Origin: Pelagibacterales bacterium SAG-MED15
Lineage (GTDB): Bacteria; Pseudomonadota; Alphaproteobacteria; Pelagibacterales; Pelagibacteraceae
Assembly: GCA_014654065.1 (NCBI GenBank)
Contig: JACWDM010000002.1
Location: 124,001 to 188,000, forward strand
Direction of reading: 5' to 3'
Length of the DNA: 64,000 bases
In this document: piece by piece, positions 8,774 to 18,288 of the stretch
How the letters are laid out: every line of letters starts with the position of its first letter
Position numbering within the stretch: position 1 is the first letter of the stretch
Position numbers and translations under genes: made by a program
The notes under the pieces: generated by a model
Seen by the model: the letters and a program-made list of their open reading frames with translations, nothing else
Databases searched by the model: none
What the model was told of the DNA's origin: nothing

Positions 8774-9580
8774 ATGAAAATAGGAAGCATTGCACTAAAT
8801 TCCTTTTTTATACTAATATCAATATACCTTTTTATTATAATTTTTTTATCTTTTTACCAAAGAAAGTTACTTTATCATCCAAGCGAAAATAATTATTTAG
8901 ATGAAACATCTCTCAATCACAAAGTAGAAAAAGTTTATATCCAATCTGAAAACAAGCTTGTATCTTGGAATTTTCAAAAAAATCCAAAATTCAAAACTTT
9001 ACTTTTTTTTCATGGCAATGCAGGGAGACTTGATAATAGAATTTATAAACTCAATGAATTAGCAAAATTTGATTTAAATTATTTGATAATTGCTTATAGA
9101 GGTTTTAGCGGAAACAAAGGAAATCCGACTGAAAAGGGCCTTTATAAAGATGCTAAAGCAGCAAAAGATTGGCTTAATAATCAAGGTATAGATGATCAAA
9201 ATATTATTTTATATGGGGAGTCTTTAGGAACAGCAATTGCAATAGATCTTGGAAAGAGTTTTAAATTTTCTGGAATAATACTGGAGTCTCCTTTTACTTC
9301 GATGGAGAAATTAGCGAAAAAATATTACCCAATTTTTCCAATTAAGATGATTTTAAAAGATAAATATGATTCTTTGGAAAAAATTAAGGAAATTAATTTC
9401 CCAATTTTAGTAATGCATGGAGAAAAAGATACTATCGTTCCGTTTAGTATGGGGGTTGAAATTTATGAGAATGCCAACAGTCCGAAATCAAAATATTTTA
9501 TAAAATATGATGATCATATGATGAATTTTGACCAAAATTTAGTTAAAGCTATTGAAAAATTTATTAATAATTTAAAATAG
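8774..9580 (+). CDS. Membrane-anchored alpha/beta hydrolase (BEM46/FrsA-like)
   Basis: A 268-residue serine hydrolase with an N-terminal hydrophobic anchor (about residues 8-28). The oxyanion region is FFHGNAG, the nucleophile elbow is GESLGT, the acid is in HGEKDTIVP and the catalytic His is in DDHMMNF near the C-terminus. This is the pattern of the BEM46/ABHD13-like group of membrane-bound hydrolases, whose substrates are mostly unknown. It stands 14 bases after the small membrane protein and may belong to the same transcript. Confidence 0.8.
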   Translation: MKIGSIALNSFFILISIYLFIIIFLSFYQRKLLYHPSENNYLDETSLNHKVEKVYIQSENKLVSWNFQKNPKFKTLLFFHGNAGRLDNRIYKLNELAKFDLNYLIIAYRGFSGNKGNPTEKGLYKDAKAAKDWLNNQGIDDQNIILYGESLGTAIAIDLGKSFKFSGIILESPFTSMEKLAKKYYPIFPIKMILKDKYDSLEKIKEINFPILVMHGEKDTIVPFSMGVEIYENANSPKSKYFIKYDDHMMNFDQNLVKAIEKFINNLK

Positions 9581-9630
9581 ACACATTTTAAACAAATAGC
9601 CTTCAAATTTTAATAATAATCATAAAAATT

Positions 9631-10179
9631 ATGAAAATCCTCGTAATTTTTATTTTATCTATTCTTATTTGCAAACCCGTATTGTCAGAGCAATCAGACG
9701 ATTATTTTCATATCGGAAAAATGGTTTCATATGATAAAAAATTTACTTTATATTTTAAAACAAGAGAAAATGCCATTTTAGCTAGAGGTGAAGAATTTAA
9801 TTATATAACTGATTACCCTCAGGATCTTTATCTATATGACAATAATTTAAAAAAAGATTTTCCTTTAATTTCCTATGAGTGGTTTCCAAAAAAAGCAAAG
9901 TTATTTTTAGATAATTATGACTTTCCAGTTTTCCCCGAAGATTTTGCTTATTATTTATTAGAAGATAACAATACATTGATCATGGTAAGTGCTAACAAAA
10001 ATATTTCAAAAAATCTTAAATTTAATATCCAAAAAAGAGAATTAAAATCAGAAGAAGTGGGAGGAAAATTAAGTTTTATAATTTCTTCTTATGCTAAAAA
10101 TTGTGGATATGCTGGTTTAGACAAAAAGTTTGAGTGTAATTTATTTAAACCTTTGATATCAACGAATCTAATTAATTAA
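9631..10179 (+). CDS. Exported protein of unknown function
   Basis: A 182-residue protein with a clear Sec signal peptide (lysine, hydrophobic core ILVIFILSILI, likely cut after VLS near residue 19). The mature part is rich in aromatic and charged residues and has two cysteines near the C-terminus (NCGYAG and FECNLF) that could form a disulfide in the periplasm. I recognise no family. Its end overlaps the end of convergent ftsY by 8 bases, so the two stop codons are read through each other's 3' ends. Confidence 0.65.
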   Translation: MKILVIFILSILICKPVLSEQSDDYFHIGKMVSYDKKFTLYFKTRENAILARGEEFNYITDYPQDLYLYDNNLKKDFPLISYEWFPKKAKLFLDNYDFPVFPEDFAYYLLEDNNTLIMVSANKNISKNLKFNIQKRELKSEEVGGKLSFIISSYAKNCGYAGLDKKFECNLFKPLISTNLIN

Positions 10180-11089
10180 TTTGTGTAAATGCGTCTGCAA
10201 ATTTTTCTACGTCAAAGATTTGTAAATCATCCTCTTTTTCACCAAGACCCAAACCTACAATTGGAATTTTATATTTTTTTGTTAAAGCTAAAAGTATTCC
10301 ACCTTTCGCAGTACCATCTAATTTAGTCATTATTAATCCAGTTAATGGTATAATTTTATTAAATTCTTCGACTTGATTAAGTATATTTTGACCTGAGGTA
10401 GCATCTAAAACTAGCACTATTTCATTTGGTGCTTTTTCATCTATTTTTTTAACAACATTAGCAATTTTTTTATACTCTTCCATTAAATTTTTTTTATTTT
10501 GCAATCTACCTGCCGTGTCAATAATCAATTGGTTAAAATTATTTCTATTAGCAAATTCCATAGCTTTGTAAGCCACTGAAGCTGGGTCAGACCCTTGTGT
10601 TGATTTAATTATATTAACACCAATTTTATTTGCCCAATTTTCTAGCTGCTCAATTGCAGCTGCTCTAAAAGTATCAGATGCTGATAAAATTACTTTATTA
10701 TTGTTCTGTTTAAATATTTTTGCAATTTTACCAATAGTAGTTGTTTTTCCAGAACCATTTACACCAGCTATCAATACTACATTTAAATTTTCATTTTTAT
10801 TGAAAAAATCTTTTTTTTCAAAAGGGGTCATACTAGAAATAATATAATTTTTTAAAATTTTATTTATTTCTTTTATAATATCTAAATTTGGATCGATTTT
10901 TTCTTGAGCTAAAATATTTCTTATTTCGGAGGCTGAATCGATACCCACATCAGAAGAAATTAAAAATTCTTCAATTTTATCAAGTGAATTATCATCAATT
11001 TCTTTTTTAATTAAAATTTCCCTAAAACCAGAGGAAATATTTTCTGCACTTTTTTTAAAGCCTATTTTAAATTTCTCAAAAATACTCAT
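10172..11089 (-). CDS. ftsY: Signal recognition particle receptor FtsY
   Basis: A 305-residue SRP GTPase. The short N domain is followed by the P-loop GVNGSGKT (109-116), the DTFRAAAIEQL insertion-box motif, DTAGRLQNK and the TKLDGTAKGG motif typical of FtsY. FtsY docks the SRP-ribosome complex at the inner membrane so that membrane proteins are inserted as they are made. The acidic A domain found in E. coli is almost absent, as is usual in compact alphaproteobacterial FtsY. It abuts dapF and lies near the divergent ffh, so both SRP proteins are encoded side by side around one leader RNA. Confidence 0.95.
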   Translation of the reverse strand: MSIFEKFKIGFKKSAENISSGFREILIKKEIDDNSLDKIEEFLISSDVGIDSASEIRNILAQEKIDPNLDIIKEINKILKNYIISSMTPFEKKDFFNKNENLNVVLIAGVNGSGKTTTIGKIAKIFKQNNNKVILSASDTFRAAAIEQLENWANKIGVNIIKSTQGSDPASVAYKAMEFANRNNFNQLIIDTAGRLQNKKNLMEEYKKIANVVKKIDEKAPNEIVLVLDATSGQNILNQVEEFNKIIPLTGLIMTKLDGTAKGGILLALTKKYKIPIVGLGLGEKEDDLQIFDVEKFADAFTQIN

Positions 11090-11913
11090 TATAATTTGAT
11101 ATTTATTTTTTTTATATCAGAAACTGGTCCTGTCATATGGATAGAATTTTTTTCATCAATTTTAATTGATAATTTGCCTTTTAAAAATTCTATATCAACA
11201 TTATTTTCAGTTAACCCATTTATTTTCCCCGCAACTGCTGTAGCACATGCAGCGGTTCCACAAGCTTTTGTATTACCAGCACCTCTTTCCCATACATTTA
11301 TTTTAATTAAATTTTTATTAACAACTGATGCCAAGGTTACATTTATTTTTTCTGGAAATAATTCATGATTTTCAATTTCAGGACCAATTTTAATTATATT
11401 AAAACTATTTATATCCCTAACAAAGAAAACTATATGAGGATTACCTACATTGATTGCTGTACCACCCCTTAGTTCATTTTTTTTAATATCAATAATTTTC
11501 ATATTGAGATTTTTTGTATTTAATTCTTTAGATAATGGAATTTGATCCCATTTAGTTTTTGCTGGTCCTATTTCTGTAGTTACAATGTTATTTCCCATAA
11601 TATCAGATTTTAAGTTTCCTGATATTGTACTTAAATATATTTGTTTTTTATTATTTTCTTTTGCAATTAATTCTGCTGCACATCTAGTCCCATTTCCACA
11701 TGCACCTGAAATACCCCCATCAGAATTGAAAAATTTCAGTGAGCCATCAGAATTCTCACTTTTATTAATAAAAATTAATTGATCGCATCCAATAAAATTA
11801 CGATCACAAATTTTTATTATTTGATCTTGAGTTAAATTTATATCTTTATCTCTATTATCAATAATTATAAAATCGTTACCTAAACCATCCATTTTATAAG
11901 CTTTAAATTCCAT
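11089..11913 (-). CDS. dapF: Diaminopimelate epimerase
   Basis: A 274-residue DapF that converts LL- to meso-diaminopimelate for lysine and peptidoglycan. Both catalytic cysteines are present: Cys72 in GACGNGTRCAA and Cys219 in GAGNTKACGTAACA. The N-terminus (KMDGLGNDF) is typical, which supports the ATG at 11913. The stop codon shares a base with the start of ftsY, so the two are a coupled pair, an order common in alphaproteobacteria (often with a methylthiotransferase between them, absent here). Confidence 0.95.
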   Translation of the reverse strand: MEFKAYKMDGLGNDFIIIDNRDKDINLTQDQIIKICDRNFIGCDQLIFINKSENSDGSLKFFNSDGGISGACGNGTRCAAELIAKENNKKQIYLSTISGNLKSDIMGNNIVTTEIGPAKTKWDQIPLSKELNTKNLNMKIIDIKKNELRGGTAINVGNPHIVFFVRDINSFNIIKIGPEIENHELFPEKINVTLASVVNKNLIKINVWERGAGNTKACGTAACATAVAGKINGLTENNVDIEFLKGKLSIKIDEKNSIHMTGPVSDIKKINIKL

Positions 11914-11936
11914 ATATTTAATACTTAACTTATTTA

Positions 11937-11962
11937 TTGACTTTTTGAACCTCTATTATAGT
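11937..11962 (+). promoter_or_regulatory. Possible promoter for the ffh leader RNA
   Basis: A TTGACT box (11937-11942) and a TATTAT/TATAGT -10-like region (11954-11962) lie just before the structured RNA. The best spacings are only 11-14 bases, shorter than normal, so only the -10 may be real. A start about 7 bases past the -10 would put the 5' end at or just after the first helix strand (11964), which fits the RNA beginning the transcript. Confidence 0.35.
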
Positions 11963-12062
11963 TTGTCGATGTTTCCGCAAAATCAGCAATTTGCGGTGTC
12001 TTTGGTAACAAAGAGATCGACACCAGTTAGCGAGGGTTCGCCCACTGGTGCGTTAACTGCTG
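11961..12062 (+). ncRNA. ffh leader RNA (candidate cis-regulatory structured RNA)
   Basis: A GC-richer island with dense base pairing directly before ffh. An outer helix TGTCGAT/ATCGACA (11964-11970 with 12016-12022) encloses two hairpins: CCGCAAA/TTTGCGG (11975-11981 with 11990-11996) and CTTTG/CAAAG (12000-12004 with 12009-12013), the latter capped by a GTAA (GNRA) loop. Next comes a hairpin CACCAGT/ACTGGTG (12021-12027 with 12044-12050) with inner stem GCGA/TCGC. An alternative 9-pair helix joins 12024-12032 to 12051-12059 and excludes that hairpin. From memory, a candidate cis-regulatory RNA before ffh was reported by comparative genomics in Candidatus Pelagibacter ubique; I believe this is that motif. 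It does not contain the conserved SRP RNA apical loop. Confidence 0.8.
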
Positions 12063-12071
12063 GAAAAAATT

Positions 12072-13430
12072 ATGTTTGAGAACTTAACAAATAAATTTGA
12101 AGAAATATTTTCTTCTTTAAAAAAGTCCGCTTCGCTTGATGAAAAACAAGTAGACGAAGGATTAAGAAGTATTCGTTTAGCTCTAATAGAAGCAGACGTT
12201 TCTTTAGAAGTTGCTAAAGATTTTATAAATAAAATCAAACCAAAAGCTTTGGGCCAAGAGATAATAAGATCAACATCTCCAGGTCAAATGGTGGTTAAGA
12301 TAGTAAATGATGAATTGATTAGTTTACTTGGAAGCGAAAGTTCTGATTTAAATCTTAATGCAGTTCCACCAGTATCTATGATGATGGTTGGTTTACAGGG
12401 TTCTGGAAAAACTACTACAACAGCAAAATTAGCAAAATTTGTTGAAAAAAATAAAAAGAAGAAAGTTATGATGGTAAGTTTGGATATCTATCGACCCGCA
12501 GCCCAAGAACAGCTAAGACTTTTGGGAGAGCAGCATAACATAAATACTTTACCAGCTATTGAAGGACAACAACCAACAGATATATGCAGAAGAGCATTAA
12601 GTGCTGCAAGTCTCAATGGTTCTGAAGTTATATTATTTGATACAGCAGGTAGAACACAAATTGATTTACAAATGATGAATGAGATAAAACAAATTGAGGA
12701 AATTATAAATCCTGTTGAGACTATTTTGGTAGCAGATTCTCTTACAGGACAAGTCGCTGCGAATGTGGCTAAGGAATTTAAAAATACTGTAAGTCTATCA
12801 GGTATTATACTTACAAGATCTGATGGTGATGGAAGAGGTGGTGCTGCTTTAAGTATGAAATATGTTGCAGACGTCCCAATTAAATTTTTAGGTGTTGGGG
12901 AAAAAATAGAAAATCTTGAAGTTTTTTATCCCGAGAGAATTGCCAATAGAATTTTAGGAATGGGAGATATAGTCACCCTTGTAGAAAAAGCAGCAGAAGA
13001 TCTAGATGAAGAAAATTTAAAAAAAACAGAGGAAAATTTAAAAAAAGGTCAGTTTTCTTTGGAAGATTACTTATCTCAATTAAAGCAAATGAAAAAAATG
13101 GGAGGCATTGAAGGCATTATGTCATTCCTTCCTGGAGTTTCTAAAATTAAATCTCAGATGGATCAGTCAGGTGTAGATGAAAAAGTTATCACTCAAAATG
13201 AAGCAGTAATTTTATCTATGACTAAAAAAGAAAGACAAAATCCAAAAATAATTGATGGATCAAGAAAAAAAAGAATTGCTAATGGCTCAGGTACAGACAT
13301 AGCCAGTATCAATAAATTGTTAAAACAATTTAAAATGATGTCAGAGATGATGAAAAAAATGTCAAAAGGAAATATGAAAGGGATGGCAGATAAAGGTATT
13401 CCGCCTGAACTTTTTAATCAACTTAAATAA
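12072..13430 (+). CDS. ffh: Signal recognition particle protein Ffh (SRP54)
   Basis: A 452-residue SRP GTPase with N and G domains (P-loop GLQGSGKT, 107-114; [19 protein letters not shown]) and a methionine-rich M domain from about residue 300 ([17 protein letters not shown]) that binds signal peptides and SRP RNA. It delivers ribosomes making membrane proteins to FtsY. Only a weak GGAAA ribosome site (12062-12066) precedes the ATG, and it lies just beyond the 3' strand of the alternative leader helix, so the upstream RNA is well placed to control translation. rpsP follows 14 bases downstream. Confidence 0.97.
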   Translation: MFENLTNKFEEIFSSLKKSASLDEKQVDEGLRSIRLALIEADVSLEVAKDFINKIKPKALGQEIIRSTSPGQMVVKIVNDELISLLGSESSDLNLNAVPPVSMMMVGLQGSGKTTTTAKLAKFVEKNKKKKVMMVSLDIYRPAAQEQLRLLGEQHNINTLPAIEGQQPTDICRRALSAASLNGSEVILFDTAGRTQIDLQMMNEIKQIEEIINPVETILVADSLTGQVAANVAKEFKNTVSLSGIILTRSDGDGRGGAALSMKYVADVPIKFLGVGEKIENLEVFYPERIANRILGMGDIVTLVEKAAEDLDEENLKKTEENLKKGQFSLEDYLSQLKQMKKMGGIEGIMSFLPGVSKIKSQMDQSGVDEKVITQNEAVILSMTKKERQNPKIIDGSRKKRIANGSGTDIASINKLLKQFKMMSEMMKKMSKGNMKGMADKGIPPELFNQLK

Positions 13431-13444
13431 CAAAAAGGAGAACA

Positions 13445-13903
13445 ATGCTAAAACTAAGATTATCAATGGGAGGAACTAAAAAAAGACCAGTATATAAAAT
13501 AGTTGTTGCCGATAGTAAATTTCCAAGGGATGGTAAATTTATTGAAAAATTAGGATTTTTTAATCCTCTTTTACCAAAAGAGAAAAAAGAAAGAATTGGC
13601 TTACAAACAGATAGAATTAAATATTGGCTCAGCCAAGGTGCACAACCAACAACTAGAGTTGCAAGAATACTTGGTGAACAAGAGTTAATTAAAATGCCAG
13701 CAAATGGTAACAATCCAATTAAAGCTGTTCCAAAAAAAGATAGAAAAAAAGAGGATATAGCAGAAGAGAAAAAAGCAGATGCACCAAAGGAAGCTCCTAA
13801 AGCAGAAGAGAAAAAAGCAGATGCACCAAAGGAAGCTCCTAAAGCAGAAGAGAAAAAAGCAGATGCACCAAAGGAAGCTCCTAAAGCAGAAGAGAAAAAA
13901 TAA
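13445..13903 (+). CDS. rpsP: 30S ribosomal protein S16 with a repeated C-terminal tail
   Basis: The first 85-90 residues are standard S16 ([18 protein letters not shown] start, SQGAQPT near 62). The protein runs to 152 residues because of a Lys/Glu/Ala/Pro-rich tail, in which the 14-residue unit [14 protein letters not shown] occurs three times followed by AEEKK. Such tails are usually disordered. The three repeat units are identical at the DNA level, so copy number probably changes by replication slippage. A strong AAGGAG site (13435-13440) precedes the ATG. trmD starts 2 bases after the stop, with no rimM between them. Confidence 0.95.
   Translation: MLKLRLSMGGTKKRPVYKIVVADSKFPRDGKFIEKLGFFNPLLPKEKKERIGLQTDRIKYWLSQGAQPTTRVARILGEQELIKMPANGNNPIKAVPKKDRKKEDIAEEKKADAPKEAPKAEEKKADAPKEAPKAEEKKADAPKEAPKAEEKK
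13760..13900 (+). repeat. Three perfect 42-bp tandem repeats inside rpsP
   Basis: Units 13760-13801, 13802-13843 and 13844-13885 are identical base for base and are followed by a 15-base partial unit before the stop codon. The unit is a multiple of three, so gain or loss of a copy keeps the reading frame. Perfect identity, including third codon positions, points to recent expansion rather than selection on the peptide alone. The other reading frames are also free of stops because of the repetition. Confidence 0.95.
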
Positions 13904-13905
13904 AT

Positions 13906-14598
13906 ATGTTTACATTCCAAATTTTTACGCTTTATCCAGAATTATTTCCAGGTCCTTTTAAAGATGGAATTTTTGGAAAAGCATTGGAAAAAAAAATATG
14001 GGATTTAAAAATAATTGACATTAGAGAATATGCAAATGATAAACATAAAACAGTTGATGATACACCTTATGGAGGTGGATCAGGAATGCTTTTAAAACCA
14101 GATGTAATTGCTAAATCTTTAGATATAAATACCACTAAAAATGAAAAAATTTTTTATCTATCACCCAGAGGAAAAATTTTTAATCAAAGTATTGCAAAAA
14201 ATTTATCAAAAGAAAAAAAAATAAATATTATTTGTGGACATTTTGAAGGTATAGATCAAAGAGTTTTAGACCATAGAAATATAGAAGAGATAAGTATTGG
14301 CGATTTTGTTTTATCTGGAGGGGAAACTGCATCATACGTTTTTCTTGATGCAATACTTAGATTAATTCCTGGGGTAATCGGAAATGAAAATTCTAAAAAT
14401 GAGGAAAGCTTCGAAAATGGTTTATTAGAATACCCACAGTACACAAAGCCACAAATTTGGGAGGAAAAAAGTGTACCAAACGTGCTATTATCAGGAGATC
14501 ATGCGAAAATTAAAGACTGGCGTTTATCTCAATCTGAGGCTATAACTCGCGTCCGAAGGCCAGATTTATGGCAAAAATATAATAATAAAAAAAATTAA
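13906..14598 (+). CDS. trmD: tRNA (guanine-N1)-methyltransferase TrmD
   Basis: A 230-residue SPOUT-class methyltransferase that methylates G37 of tRNAs reading CNN codons, preventing +1 frameshifts. Signature segments are [13 protein letters not shown] near the start, [11 protein letters not shown] near residue 45 and the SAM-knot region GDFVLSGGE near 140. Length matches the family (about 230-250). It lies between rpsP and rplS as in most bacteria, starting 2 bases after rpsP. Confidence 0.97.
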   Translation: MFTFQIFTLYPELFPGPFKDGIFGKALEKKIWDLKIIDIREYANDKHKTVDDTPYGGGSGMLLKPDVIAKSLDINTTKNEKIFYLSPRGKIFNQSIAKNLSKEKKINIICGHFEGIDQRVLDHRNIEEISIGDFVLSGGETASYVFLDAILRLIPGVIGNENSKNEESFENGLLEYPQYTKPQIWEEKSVPNVLLSGDHAKIKDWRLSQSEAITRVRRPDLWQKYNNKKN

Positions 14599-14614
14599 CT
14601 TGATAAATTTACAA

Positions 14615-15139
14615 ATGAAGACAATTGAAGAAATAAACCAGGCAAATGTAAAAAAAATATCTGCTGAAAAGAAATTACCTAGTTTTTTTCCAGGTGATAT
14701 TGTTAAAGTTGGTGTAAGAATTACAGAAGGAAAAAGAGATCGTATTCAGTATTTTGAAGGTGTATGTATTGCAAAAAAAAATAGAGATTTGAATTCATCT
14801 TTTACTGTTAGAAAAATTTCTTTTGGAGAAGGTGTAGAAAGAACTTTTGCTTTGTATAGCCCTATTGTTGACTCTATAAAAGTTATTAGATCTGGAAAAG
14901 TTAGAAGGGCAAAACTTTATTATCTAAGAGATAGAACGGGAAAATCAGCGAGAATTGCAGAAAAAATTAAGAAAAAAATTGGTATTGATGTAGATTCTAA
15001 ACCAGAAGAACCAACAGAAGAAAATATTATTAAAGCGGTCGATGCTAATGTAAATGAGGAAATCAAGAAAGAGTCTGTTGAAAAAAAAGTTTCCTCTGAA
15101 AAAAAAAGTGAAAAAGAGACTCTAGAAGAAAAAAAATAA
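14615..15139 (+). CDS. rplS: 50S ribosomal protein L19 with charged C-terminal extension
   Basis: The first 115 or so residues match L19 ([51 protein letters not shown]). The chain continues to about 174 residues with a Glu/Lys-rich tail (repeated EKK, EEKK) absent from most L19 proteins. I choose the ATG at 14615; an in-frame TTG at 14600, 2 bases after trmD, would add five residues and cannot be excluded. The tail resembles in composition the ones on S16 and L21 in this window. Confidence 0.93.
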   Translation: MKTIEEINQANVKKISAEKKLPSFFPGDIVKVGVRITEGKRDRIQYFEGVCIAKKNRDLNSSFTVRKISFGEGVERTFALYSPIVDSIKVIRSGKVRRAKLYYLRDRTGKSARIAEKIKKKIGIDVDSKPEEPTEENIIKAVDANVNEEIKKESVEKKVSSEKKSEKETLEEKK

Positions 15140-15150
15140 TCTTTTTCTAA

Positions 15151-16554
15151 ATGCCTAAGACTTTATACGATAAAATTTGGATTGATCATTTAGTTCATCA
15201 ACAAGATGATGGTACATCATTACTATTTGTTGATAGACATTTGATTCATGAAGTTACGAGTCCACAAGCTTTTGAGGGTCTAAGGAATTCAAGTAGAAAA
15301 GTTAGACAGCCAAACTTAACACTTGCTGTCGTGGATCATAATATTCCTACAACAGATAGGTCAAAAGGAATAGATGACATAGATTCAAAAATACAAGTAG
15401 AAACATTAGAAAAAAATTGTAAAGATTTTGGTGTAAGGCTATTTGGAATGGAAGACAAAAGACAAGGGATAGTTCATATTGTAGGTCCAGAGCAAGGTTT
15501 TACTCAGCCTGGAACGGTAATTGTTTGTGGAGACAGTCATACAGCTACACATGGAGCATTTGGCGCTTTAGCTTTTGGAATAGGGACATCAGAAGTAGAA
15601 CATGTTTTAGCAACCCAAACTCTTGTTCAAAAAAAAGCAAAAAATTTTAGAATAAATGTGAATGGAAAGCTTTCATTAGGAGTTACATCAAAAGATGTTA
15701 TTCTACAAATTATTGGAAAAATAGGAACTGCCGGTGGAACAGGATGTGTATTAGAATATGCTGGTTCAGTAATTTCAAATTTATCAGTGGAACAAAGAAT
15801 GACAATTTGCAATATGTCGATTGAGGGTGGAGCTCGAGCAGGATTAATTCAACCAGATGAAAAAATATTTAACTATTTAAAAGGGAGACCCATGTCACCA
15901 AAAAAAGAAAACTGGGAAAAAGCATTAGAATATTGGCATTCACTTAAGACTGATAATGATGCTGAATTTGATAAGGAAATTAATTTAAATGGTGAAGACA
16001 TAGCTCCGATGGTTACATGGGGAACTTCCCCAGAGGATGTTGTCTCAATTAATGGAAAAGTACCAAATCCAGATAATGAGCAAAATGAAGATAAAAAAAA
16101 TTCAATTAATAGATCTTTAAAATACATGGGACTTAAGCCTGATGTAAAAATTAAAGATATTAAAATTGATAAAGTTTTTATTGGAAGTTGTACAAATGGA
16201 AGAATAGAAGATTTACGTGAAGCGGCTCAAATTCTTAGGAATAAGAAAAAGGCAACCCATGTTCATGGTATGGTTGTTCCTGGCTCAGGATTAGTTAAAG
16301 AACAAGCAGAACAAGAAGGGTTAGATAGAATTTTTAAAGATTCTGGATTCGAGTGGAGGGAGCCAGGTTGCTCAATGTGTTTAGCAATGAACGCAGATAA
16401 ATTAAAACCACAAGAGAGATGTGCCTCCACATCAAATAGAAATTTTGAGGGAAGACAAGGAAGAGGTGGAAGAACTCACTTAGTTAGCCCAGGAATGGCA
16501 GCTGCCGCAGCCATAGCAGGCAATCTAGATGACGTTAGAAAGTACCAAAATTAA
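15151..16554 (+). CDS. leuC: 3-isopropylmalate dehydratase large subunit
   Basis: A 467-residue aconitase-family subunit for leucine synthesis; with LeuD it isomerises 2- to 3-isopropylmalate. The 4Fe-4S cysteines are visible in IGSCTNGR (near residue 346) and PGCSMCLAM (near 406 and 409), and [17 protein letters not shown] and NRNFEGRQG are the other family signatures. The last base of its stop is the first base of the leuD ATG, so translation is probably coupled. Confidence 0.97.
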   Translation: MPKTLYDKIWIDHLVHQQDDGTSLLFVDRHLIHEVTSPQAFEGLRNSSRKVRQPNLTLAVVDHNIPTTDRSKGIDDIDSKIQVETLEKNCKDFGVRLFGMEDKRQGIVHIVGPEQGFTQPGTVIVCGDSHTATHGAFGALAFGIGTSEVEHVLATQTLVQKKAKNFRINVNGKLSLGVTSKDVILQIIGKIGTAGGTGCVLEYAGSVISNLSVEQRMTICNMSIEGGARAGLIQPDEKIFNYLKGRPMSPKKENWEKALEYWHSLKTDNDAEFDKEINLNGEDIAPMVTWGTSPEDVVSINGKVPNPDNEQNEDKKNSINRSLKYMGLKPDVKIKDIKIDKVFIGSCTNGRIEDLREAAQILRNKKKATHVHGMVVPGSGLVKEQAEQEGLDRIFKDSGFEWREPGCSMCLAMNADKLKPQERCASTSNRNFEGRQGRGGRTHLVSPGMAAAAAIAGNLDDVRKYQN

Positions 16555-17159
16555 TGAAAAAATTTACTTCACTTAAAAGTATTCCCGCATATCTACCAAT
16601 TGTAAATATTGATACTGATATGATTATACCCAAGCAGTTTTTAAAAACAATTAAACGTACAGGATTAGGAAAAAATCTTTTTCACGAAATGAGATATCTT
16701 GATAATGGAAAAGATATAAAAGATTTTGTTTTAAATAAAAAACCATTTAACAATTCAAAAATTCTAATAGCTGGAAATAATTTTGGTTGTGGATCGTCTA
16801 GAGAACATGCCCCATGGGCTCTTTTAGATTTTGGAATAACTTGTGTTATTAGTTCAAGTTATGCGGATATATTTTATAATAATTGTTTTAAAAATGGAAT
16901 ATTACCAATTGTTCTAGATGAGGAAAAAATAAAAGATCTATCTGAATATTCAAATAGAGAAGAAGAAATTGAGGTAAATTTAAAAGATCAAAAGATTATT
17001 TATGGAAATAATGAATTAAGTTTTGAAATAGATCCATTTAAAAAGAAATGTTTAATCGAAGGACTTGATGATATTGCATTATCACTAGAAAAATCATCTC
17101 ATATTAATGAGTTTGAAAAAAAAATTAAATCTTCGAAACCTTGGATATTCAATGATTAA
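16554..17159 (+). CDS. leuD: 3-isopropylmalate dehydratase small subunit
   Basis: A 201-residue swivel-domain subunit of isopropylmalate isomerase. [17 protein letters not shown] near residue 16 and the substrate-binding loop [16 protein letters not shown] near 78 identify it. It partners with LeuC to form the active site. The start overlaps the leuC stop by one base and the end overlaps leuB by 8 bases. Confidence 0.97.
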   Translation: MKKFTSLKSIPAYLPIVNIDTDMIIPKQFLKTIKRTGLGKNLFHEMRYLDNGKDIKDFVLNKKPFNNSKILIAGNNFGCGSSREHAPWALLDFGITCVISSSYADIFYNNCFKNGILPIVLDEEKIKDLSEYSNREEEIEVNLKDQKIIYGNNELSFEIDPFKKKCLIEGLDDIALSLEKSSHINEFEKKIKSSKPWIFND

Positions 17160-18261
17160 GGTAAAAAAGAGAAAAATATTATTATTACCAGGTGATGGTA
17201 TTGGACCAGAGGTAATTGCCGAAGTTAAAAAAATAATTAATTGGTTAAATAAATATCGATCTTTAGATTTTGAAATTGATGAAGATTTAGTAGGCGGTGC
17301 TGCTTATGATAAACATGGAACACCAATTACAGACGAAGTTTTTTATAAAGCTTTAGAGAGTGAAGCCGTGATTTTGGGTGCAGTTGGTGGTCCAAAGTGG
17401 GATAATTTAGATTTTTCAAAAAAACCTGAAAGGGCTTTGCTTAAATTAAGAAAAGAGTTAAAACTTTTTGCAAACTTAAGACCAGCTATATGTTTTAAAC
17501 AATTGGTTGATGCTTCAAGTTTAAAACCAGAAATAGTATCCGGATTAGATATAATGATAGTTAGAGAACTTACTGGTGGAATTTATTTTGGTGAACCAAG
17601 AGGAATTAAGCCAATAGATAATGGTGAAAGAAAAGGTATTAACACACATACTTATACAACGAGTGAAATTGAAAGAGTTTCTAGAGTAGCTTTTGATTTA
17701 GCAAAAAAAAGAAGCAACAAAGTTACTTCATGTGAAAAATCAAATGTAATGGAAGCCGGACAATTATGGAAAGAGGAAGTTCAAGCTATTCATGATAAAG
17801 AATTTAAAGAAGTAGAGCTAGAACACATGCTAGCTGATAATTGTGCAATGCAACTGTTAAGAAATCCAAAACAATTTGATGTAATTGTAACAGATAATTT
17901 ATTTGGTGATATTTTATCAGACGAAGCAGCAATGTTAACTGGTTCTCTTGGTTTGTTGCCCTCAGCTTCTTTGGGTGCAAAAGATAAAGATGGCAATATG
18001 AGATCAATGTACGAACCTGTACATGGTTCAGCTCCCGATATTGCTGGAAAAGGAGTAGCGAATCCAATTGCAACAATACTGAGTTTTTCGATGGCACTAA
18101 AATATTCTCTAAATTTAGACAAAGAATCTAAGGAATTAGACTCAGCTGTCCAAAAAATCCTTGATGATGGCCTCAGAACTAAGGATATTTATTCAAAAGG
18201 TAACAAAGAAGTATCCACAAAAGACATTGGAGATGCGGTTATTGCTTGTTTGCAAAAATAG
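17152..18261 (+). CDS. leuB: 3-isopropylmalate dehydrogenase
   Basis: A 369-residue beta-decarboxylating dehydrogenase that makes 2-oxoisocaproate from 3-isopropylmalate with NAD. Motifs include [11 protein letters not shown] near the start, ELTGGIYFG, and the metal-binding [15 protein letters not shown] choose the ATG at 17152, giving an 8-base overlap with leuD and the normal N-terminus; an upstream in-frame ATG at 17107 would add 15 residues read from inside leuD and is unlikely. In many alphaproteobacteria asd follows leuB directly; here the DMSP genes intervene. Confidence 0.96.
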   Translation: MIKVKKRKILLLPGDGIGPEVIAEVKKIINWLNKYRSLDFEIDEDLVGGAAYDKHGTPITDEVFYKALESEAVILGAVGGPKWDNLDFSKKPERALLKLRKELKLFANLRPAICFKQLVDASSLKPEIVSGLDIMIVRELTGGIYFGEPRGIKPIDNGERKGINTHTYTTSEIERVSRVAFDLAKKRSNKVTSCEKSNVMEAGQLWKEEVQAIHDKEFKEVELEHMLADNCAMQLLRNPKQFDVIVTDNLFGDILSDEAAMLTGSLGLLPSASLGAKDKDGNMRSMYEPVHGSAPDIAGKGVANPIATILSFSMALKYSLNLDKESKELDSAVQKILDDGLRTKDIYSKGNKEVSTKDIGDAVIACLQK

Positions 18262-18288
18262 ATAATTTCAATTAATTTATTAAAACTT

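Noticed and set aside
12023..12050. tRNA-like GGTTCG segment in the gap before ffh
   Set aside because: It is part of the ffh leader hairpin. No acceptor stem, D arm or anticodon arm can be drawn around it.
11961..12062. Possible SRP (4.5S) RNA gene next to ffh
   Set aside because: The conserved apical loop of SRP RNA (GGAAG with AGCA) is absent, and the structure is multi-branched rather than one long hairpin.
13760..13900. Repeats as a possible CRISPR array
   Set aside because: The units are directly tandem with no spacers and lie inside a ribosomal protein gene in frame.
13423..13920. Long open frame on the minus strand opposite rpsP
   Set aside because: It is a by-product of the 42-bp repeats, which lack stops in several frames. 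rpsP on the plus strand is a clear gene.
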